Positions 58,593 through 64,000 of a stretch of DNA of 64,000 nt are shown here, piece after piece; positions within the stretch are counted from its first letter, which is position 1; each line of letters starts with the position of its first letter. Source of the stretch: Henricia sp. BOLD:AAB3569 (lineage: Eukaryota; Echinodermata; Asteroidea; Spinulosida; Echinasteridae); contig JBBELK010000001.1 of NCBI GenBank assembly GCA_037783545.1, positions 1,302,001 through 1,366,000 on the forward strand, read 5' to 3'. Both the position numbers and the translations under genes were made by a program. The notes below the pieces were generated by a model. The model had not been told where the DNA came from and made no database searches. It saw only the letters and a list, made by a program, of their open reading frames with translations.

Positions 58593-59173
58593 TTTAAAGG
58601 GCCCCTTATTTAGGATTTTTATCAATGAAATATATGCTTTAAAACCACTTTACTCAGTTAAAGTCATAACAATCCTATTTGGAGCTTGCTTTGGGGGTTA
58701 AAACAAAGGTTTTTAGTTTTTATGCTAATGAAATATGCATATTCATGACCAAGGTCACGACGTCACAAGAGGCAAACACAGGAAAATCACATTGAACTGT
58801 CCACAAAAGATTCCACCTTTTTCTCAATTTTCCTGTAACTTTTGTAATCCATGGCTGTTTGAGTTTGTTTTACATGTTGCCTGCTGTAAGCCATGACAAA
58901 ACTGGGGGTAGAAACTGCAGCAATTTGCCACAAGTCCAACTTGAAGTCTTATGTTTTTTCTTAACTTTTCCCTTCCGTCTTCCTTATGTGATGCACTTAA
59001 AACAGCGCCCTCTGTCTGTGATTTATTGCAATGAAATCTTCAAAGTTGAAAAATGCCACCTTTTATTTATTTTACATCCAAATGAACAATAGTATGTCTT
59101 GCTGAACAAGTAATCCGTCATTATGAAGCAAAGCTTAGGCACAAAGTTGTTTAGGATGTCACAGGCCCTTTAA
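58593..59173. mobile_element. Candidate TTTAAAGGGCC-ended element
   Basis: TTAAAGGGCCCC at the left and GGCCCTTTAA at the right frame AT-rich sequence. The TIR is short, so this is less certain than the other elements. It starts right after a short ATG-to-donor segment (58531-58572). Confidence 0.4.
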
Positions 59174-59735
59174 TATGACCGGTATGGAAGACAATTTACC
59201 GAGGTACAACATTTTCCTCCACTTACATGAAGTTTTGGTCGTCAGAAATAAGAAATGAGTTTCCCAATTATCACATCTGCGAATCTTCAGTTATTAATTC
59301 CTGACTGCCAGCAGGCATTTTGTGGTTTCGGAAGTAATACACATTGCGGTTCAAGCTTAATAACTTTGCGGTTTGTATTTAATAAGTTTCCATTTTCTCT
59401 ATCTTATGAGTCATCATCAATAAAACCAGAAGTAATTGGGTACCACACCATATGCCTCTCATATTTCGCTTTTAGTCGTGCGGTAATTGGTTTGCGGTTA
59501 GTCTGGTTCCATTCTTACATCGGTTGGGTGTGTATACAAAATATTAACAATTATACAATAAATAATACAGAACAAGGGAAAGGTCAAGGGGGATTGAAAC
59601 GCGTTAAGGCCAAATAAAGATAAGACATTAAACTATAAAAAAAACTAAGGCGCATAGAAAAGAATCGCCACCATTACTGAATTAGGCACAAAGTTGTTTA
59701 GGATGTTTACGAAACTAAACCCGTTATTAACAGGT

Positions 59736-59872
59736 TAAAGGCAACACTCGTCAGCAATGCGCGCGCGCCAAATTCGTGCCACGAAATACGCAGCTCCATG
59801 CCTTTGCTGTGGAGCTGCGTATTTCGTAGCAAGAAATTGGCGCGCGCACATTGCTGACGAGCCTGTGCCTTA
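59736..59872. mobile_element. Hairpin element (CTCGTCAGCAATGCGCG family), copy 3
   Basis: Full hairpin with arms CTCGTCAGCAATGCGCGCGC and the complement ending GCTGACGAGCC. The most symmetric of the three copies. Confidence 0.75.
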
Positions 59873-60415
59873 AAACTGGACTACGCAACTATATATGTCT
59901 ACGTACGTGGCACCGCAGTCAGTAATAAATTAAATGAGGAAATCCCATTTGCAATTCAAACGCCAAGGACTTTCCAAGAAACAAACTCGAGGCTTATTTG
60001 TAAGAAAACATTGAAAAAATCGGTCGAGGGAGATAATTTCTATGGAAGCAGCCGGGGCGACCTACGCTGACCCGGTCATGGCACCGGCTGTATTTTCATC
60101 CCTCCCAATCTCAGTAAATACCGTTTAGTGGAATCTTTCAACGCGATATTTCAACACATCGACTGTGCGTGAGCCTACAAAAAAAAACGGCGTTCGCACG
60201 CGCCGAGTGCCATTGGTTTTTACCACAGATTTTTTTATTAACAGCTAAATAAGAAACGACTGTGTTATTGAATGGCACATCAACATAACCGGTTTCAGGC
60301 GGTTTGGAACGCGTCCGCGTGTAGTGCGTTTCGTGTTTGAACATAACACACGCGATCGTCACAAACATTGAGAAAGTGCGCATGCGGGAGGTTTTACGTG
60401 TAATTCAATCGGGAA

Positions 60416-60505
60416 GTGCCCAAAACCATGCAAATGAGGTGCCCAAAACTATGCAAATGTGCCCAAAACTATGCAAATGAAGGTGCCCAAAACTATGCTA
60501 ATGAG
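60416..60505 (+). repeat. Tandem array with octamer (ATGCAAAT) sites
   Basis: Four head-to-tail copies of a unit GTGCCCAAAACTATGCAAAT, about 20-25 bp long. Three copies hold the POU-domain octamer ATGCAAAT and the fourth ATGCTAAT. Sites are directly seen; any enhancer role is inference. Confidence 0.7.
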
Positions 60506-60977
60506 AAGGCGCGATTATGCGCGTACGGCCTCCGTTTCTTATCTAGCTTTTAATGGATATCTGTGGTTTGTACAGAAGCTGGGGCCAAGCTGAAAACTTG
60601 TGCTTACTGTAGCAGAAAAGTTGTGCTAACGTTAAGGCTATTTCACGGCCGCGGCGTGCTTAAACATGCACGCGCTTGGAAACCGCCATTGTTGCGTCAC
60701 TATCTTAAGCAAAATTTGGCTCTGCGGTTAAGGCAGATTTTCAGTTGCTTACCGTTAACGATGTCTATGAAATAGCCTGACGCTCTGTTAAAGGAAAATG
60801 GGCTGTTAAACAGCTTTATGAAATTGGGCCCTGGTTTGCCGCTTGTGCGCGGCCTATCGCGACGCGCAAAACGTTTTGAGCTGGGTCAAAGTTCAAATTT
60901 GTTGAATTTTCTAGCTCATGCAATGCAATGAGCGCAGAGCACAAGCATGGTTTTTTTCCGCGATAATGTGAACGCCT

Positions 60978-61297
60978 TTAAAGGAGCGTTCACGCTATCG
61001 CGTAAAATCACACTGCCGTGCTGCGCTTAACGCATTGCATGAGGTCCGAATCGCCGATTTTTCCAAAATAGAAAATTCCACCCCGGTAACTTGGGGCTTC
61101 TCTGATACTTCATTGGCTGTGCGTTGGAAAGGTCAGCACACCGCGGTCAAAGTTCAACACATTTGAACTTTGACCTAGCTCAAAACTTTTGCGAGTCGCG
61201 ATAGGCCGTGTACAAGTGGTAAATTAGTTTCTGTACAACCCATTGGCACTTGGCGCGCGCAAAGCCATTTTTCCACGATAGTGTAAACGCCGCTTAA
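60978..61297. mobile_element. CGTTCACACTATCGCGG family element, copy 2, beside a truncated third copy
   Basis: TTAAAGGAGCGTTCACGCTA to GTGTAAACGCCGCTTAA is a full copy, inverse to the 14.1-kb one. Immediately left, 60833-60980 holds the right two-thirds of another copy ending GATAATGTGAACGCCTTTAA, so two copies abut. Confidence 0.75.
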
Positions 61298-63458
61298 TTT
61301 CGACCGGGAAGGTTTTTTTGTGATTTCCGTGCGTCGACTCACACCAAAATTAAAACAATTTCCTCCACGATGCTTTTTCTCAAAGCGACCTGCGTCAAAT
61401 TTTTGTTTTTATTTAATGTGAATCCACCCTAAGGTTTGTCCATCAGCAAACCAAACAAATTAATAACGGCACACTTGAGCTTCAAAAGCGCACACGCGCG
61501 CTCGCTTGAAAAGGAAAATAGAAAATCACTAAGCTATACACACAACGACGAGTAAATGGCGAGCCTGACGGTGGAAAAACGGACGGAGCCAGACCGGGAG
61601 AGGACACTGAATTGAAGCGGCTCCTCTTCTTGCCTCCGGGTGTGAGATGACCGGGTCACTCGGCGGACAGCAGAACAGGTCAATACGACTGATTAACGGA
61701 AATATGCAAATCGAGGCCTTTATAGAACGGCCGAGCGAGATGGCAAAATCGCCTCGGGCTCCTCTGGGAAAACACTTGGATTTTCTTTGAGCAAAGGAAA
61801 AAGACGGATAGGCCTATATGTTATTATAGAAGGTTGGGTCTGGAACCTTCTTGTTTCCTCATCGTTAATTTTATGACATGCTGTTGTTAGGGATTGTGAT
61901 GGCGATGAAAATAAGGACTCGTGGAGAATGTAGAAAAACCAACGTGATCACGGTGTCTTAAACATCCAAACAATTCTTAAGAATATTAATTAGGGTTTGC
62001 TTTGACTTACCCCATGTAACTTGATTAGGACTGTATATTTCTTAAGAAATTTATTCTTTTGAGATATTCGGGGAGAAGTAATTTAATTAAACAAAATAGT
62101 GTGCTAATTTGCCTTTTACGTGTTTCACATGAATACTGACTCCTTCCAAATGCACACTTAGTATCCACTTGACCAGACAACATTTCTGTTGTTATGTGGT
62201 GCACGCTGCAGATGTGAAATACAGAATCAATACCATGTTAGCCGTAGGAGAGAATGGCATAAAGCAACTAGACTGTCGGTTGCTATGCGTTGGCGTGCCC
62301 ACGTAGCAACAGCAGTGTAGTATGTGACTTTCTATACTGCACATCCACTTCAGTGTTAAGAAGTCGGGGCGCCAGTCATAGTGCAACTAACACAAAAGGC
62401 TAGATGCATTCGCGTCTTGCACTTCACACAAGCCCAGAGGTTTTTATTTAGTAAACGGAACAGTCAAACACCATTCGATCCAAATAATGTATAAACATTA
62501 TTCTAACAAAAAGGTCTTGCGCCAGACTTGGATCTAATGCCCGTATATAGTGAGACATAGACTACCTACAAATCACATTACGTTCTCGGTGTCCATCCAT
62601 GCATTGAAGATGTATTTATGGAGGATGAATATATTACATCGGCGCATGAACTCCGGTTGAACTTGGTCCGTCGCGACATTGCAGCCAGGGCCATTGCCAG
62701 GCCAGGGCCGGGGTCGATGGGGGGAGCGCGCGGTCAGTCGTGACATAATTCGCGCCTCATGTCTACTGCGAGAACATCTTCTAGATCAATAATAAGAGCT
62801 TGGTGATATAAGTTATAACAGTTACCCGAACACACACAATCTGTAAGCATTTGAAAAGGAAATGTTTTTAAAATTATTATCTACTAGCTTAAAGGAGCTT
62901 AATTGTCGAGATTTTGTTTTCCAGAAAATGGATTTCGTTCTAACTACCTCCCCAAAATACTATCCATGGGAAGGAAACAGGAAATTTGCAATCTCAAATT
63001 TGGATGTGAAAGCAAAAAGGTTGGTGTAATCACTACTAACACTGCTTTATTATAACCGTTTTGTTTGTTGGGTGTGTAATGGTGTTTGTTTGTTTGTTTG
63101 TTTGTAATATCGATGATTTATTTTTTTACGATATTTCAGAATGGCTATGAGAGAAATATGACACGGTATACGGTATCATAATCTCCACTGACACCCATGG
63201 GAAAAATGGGGGGGGGGGGGACAAAAATAGTGTGATCTTGGGACACTCCTTTAAAGACAGATTACATGATTGGAAAAATTTTAAAACGGCGTTATCTTCA
63301 CGTGATAAAAAGCAACTGTGTTTAAGTCGGCTCAGTACCTCGTCCGCTTGACGAGAAAACAATGAAAAACTGTGTCTATGCTTTAAAGGCATTGTGCGAA
63401 GCCTCCGCTCTGTTTAAGCTGGTTCTGTGGTTATACTGCAACGACAACGGAGCCTTAT
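61298..63458. other. Gene-free stretch with a CpG-richer patch
   Basis: 61440-61760 is CpG-richer than its surroundings and contains a 19-codon ATG frame at about 61556 (MASLTVEKRTEPDRERTLN). This could be a promoter/5' UTR region of a gene on either strand, but no splice donor was convincing. The rest is AT-rich. Confidence 0.35.
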
Positions 63459-63606
63459 TATAGACCGTATCGAATAGCTGCCATCTTGTGGGCCACCTTT
63501 TGTTACTTCAACTATTCCACAATGTAAGGCCAATATGTGCAACCGTGCATGTCCTCAAGGAACAAATAAACTGCCCCACAAGATGGCGGCTTTTCGATAC
63601 GGTCTA
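63459..63606. mobile_element. TATAGACCGTATCG family MITE
   Basis: 148 bp in the opposite internal orientation to the other copies, with complete TIRs TATAGACCGTATCGAATAGC and CGATACGGTCTA and the conserved GCCATCTTGTGGG inner arm. Confidence 0.8.
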
Positions 63607-64000
63607 TTCCTAAGGGCCTAGTTTCTTTCACGTGAGGGCGTTTTTGTTTTTGAAAAATATGTGTGCACACACATTTATATAAATGCATCTTCAGTTATTG
63701 TTTTTCTTAAGGAGATCGTCTTTGCACTTTACACAGGCTTTTAGTGGAAAATAACACTTATTTCTCTTGCCGGTTGACGACGGACAATTTGAGTAATTTC
63801 GGACACTGTGCACTGACAAATGCTTCCGACTTAAGATAACTTGGCTTGTCAGACACTCAAGAACCACTTAACAGTGATCCTTTAATGATGGCAGGTCTGA
63901 TATGGATGGGAGGGGAGAGGGGGGTGGGGTGCGAACGCTGGACTTGCAAACTGAGCCACAGGGCGCCGGCGCTAGGCGGCTGCTGCTGGCGTGGCCGCGC
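63607..64000. other. Window end, GC-rich last 60 bases
   Basis: 63900-64000 turns GC-rich (GGGCGCCGGCGCTAGGCGGC), which may be the edge of another element or of a CpG island beyond the window. Confidence 0.3.

Overview
This window is animal (metazoan) nuclear DNA. It is AT-rich, its genes have GT-AG introns, long stretches hold no gene, and it is packed with short transposon copies. The protein families seen (a divergent forkhead factor, a peptide-receptor-like GPCR, a Ly-6/three-finger GPI protein), the CR1/L2-like LINE tails, the tRNA-headed SINEs and the very high density of foldback MITEs fit a marine invertebrate deuterostome. An echinoderm is my best guess, but that is inference and not proven by the sequence. 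No bacterial-type features (operons, CRISPR, rRNA) are present. | Four host genes can be supported. (1) Plus strand, 9135-11227: the last two coding exons of a class A GPCR (end of TM3 to the C-terminus); its 5' exons were not found. (2) Minus strand, 19678-17620: a complete three-exon forkhead gene (390 aa) with intact splice sites and phases. (3) Minus strand, 36716-34041: a complete three-exon gene for a secreted, GPI-anchored Ly-6/uPAR (three-finger) protein (201 aa), with a ten-unit PTD-x repeat stalk and a TATA/CCAAT promoter. (4) Minus strand, 57051-53995: four 3' exons of a spliced gene with a retropepsin-like aspartic protease domain split over several exons and a Ser/Thr/Glu-rich tail; its 5' end is missing or lies beyond the window. 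| The rest is mostly repeats: a 5'-truncated CR1/L2-like LINE with reverse transcriptase (38606-37336) and a second fragment (31805-31301), at least two tRNA-derived SINE families, a 0.8-kb inverted SINE pair (11700-12486), and more than twenty foldback or terminal-inverted-repeat elements. Several of these occur two to four times, such as the TATAGACCGTATCGAATAG family, the 240-bp GGGGCCAATTTCAT foldbacks and the CTCGTCAGCAATGCGCG hairpins. Some are nested (13931-14520) and some sit in introns (9514-10136 in the GPCR gene; 55141-56185 in the protease gene). Simple-sequence tracts include a 60-base C-rich run (111-170) and a dispersed GAGTCC hexamer array (178-645). | The four genes are not functionally linked by sequence. 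They are separate eukaryotic genes in a repeat-rich region, and no operon-like system is evident. The points most worth following are the spliced host retropepsin gene, the divergent forkhead factor, the Ly-6 protein with its in-frame 12-bp minisatellite, and a tandem array carrying octamer (ATGCAAAT) sites at 60416-60505.
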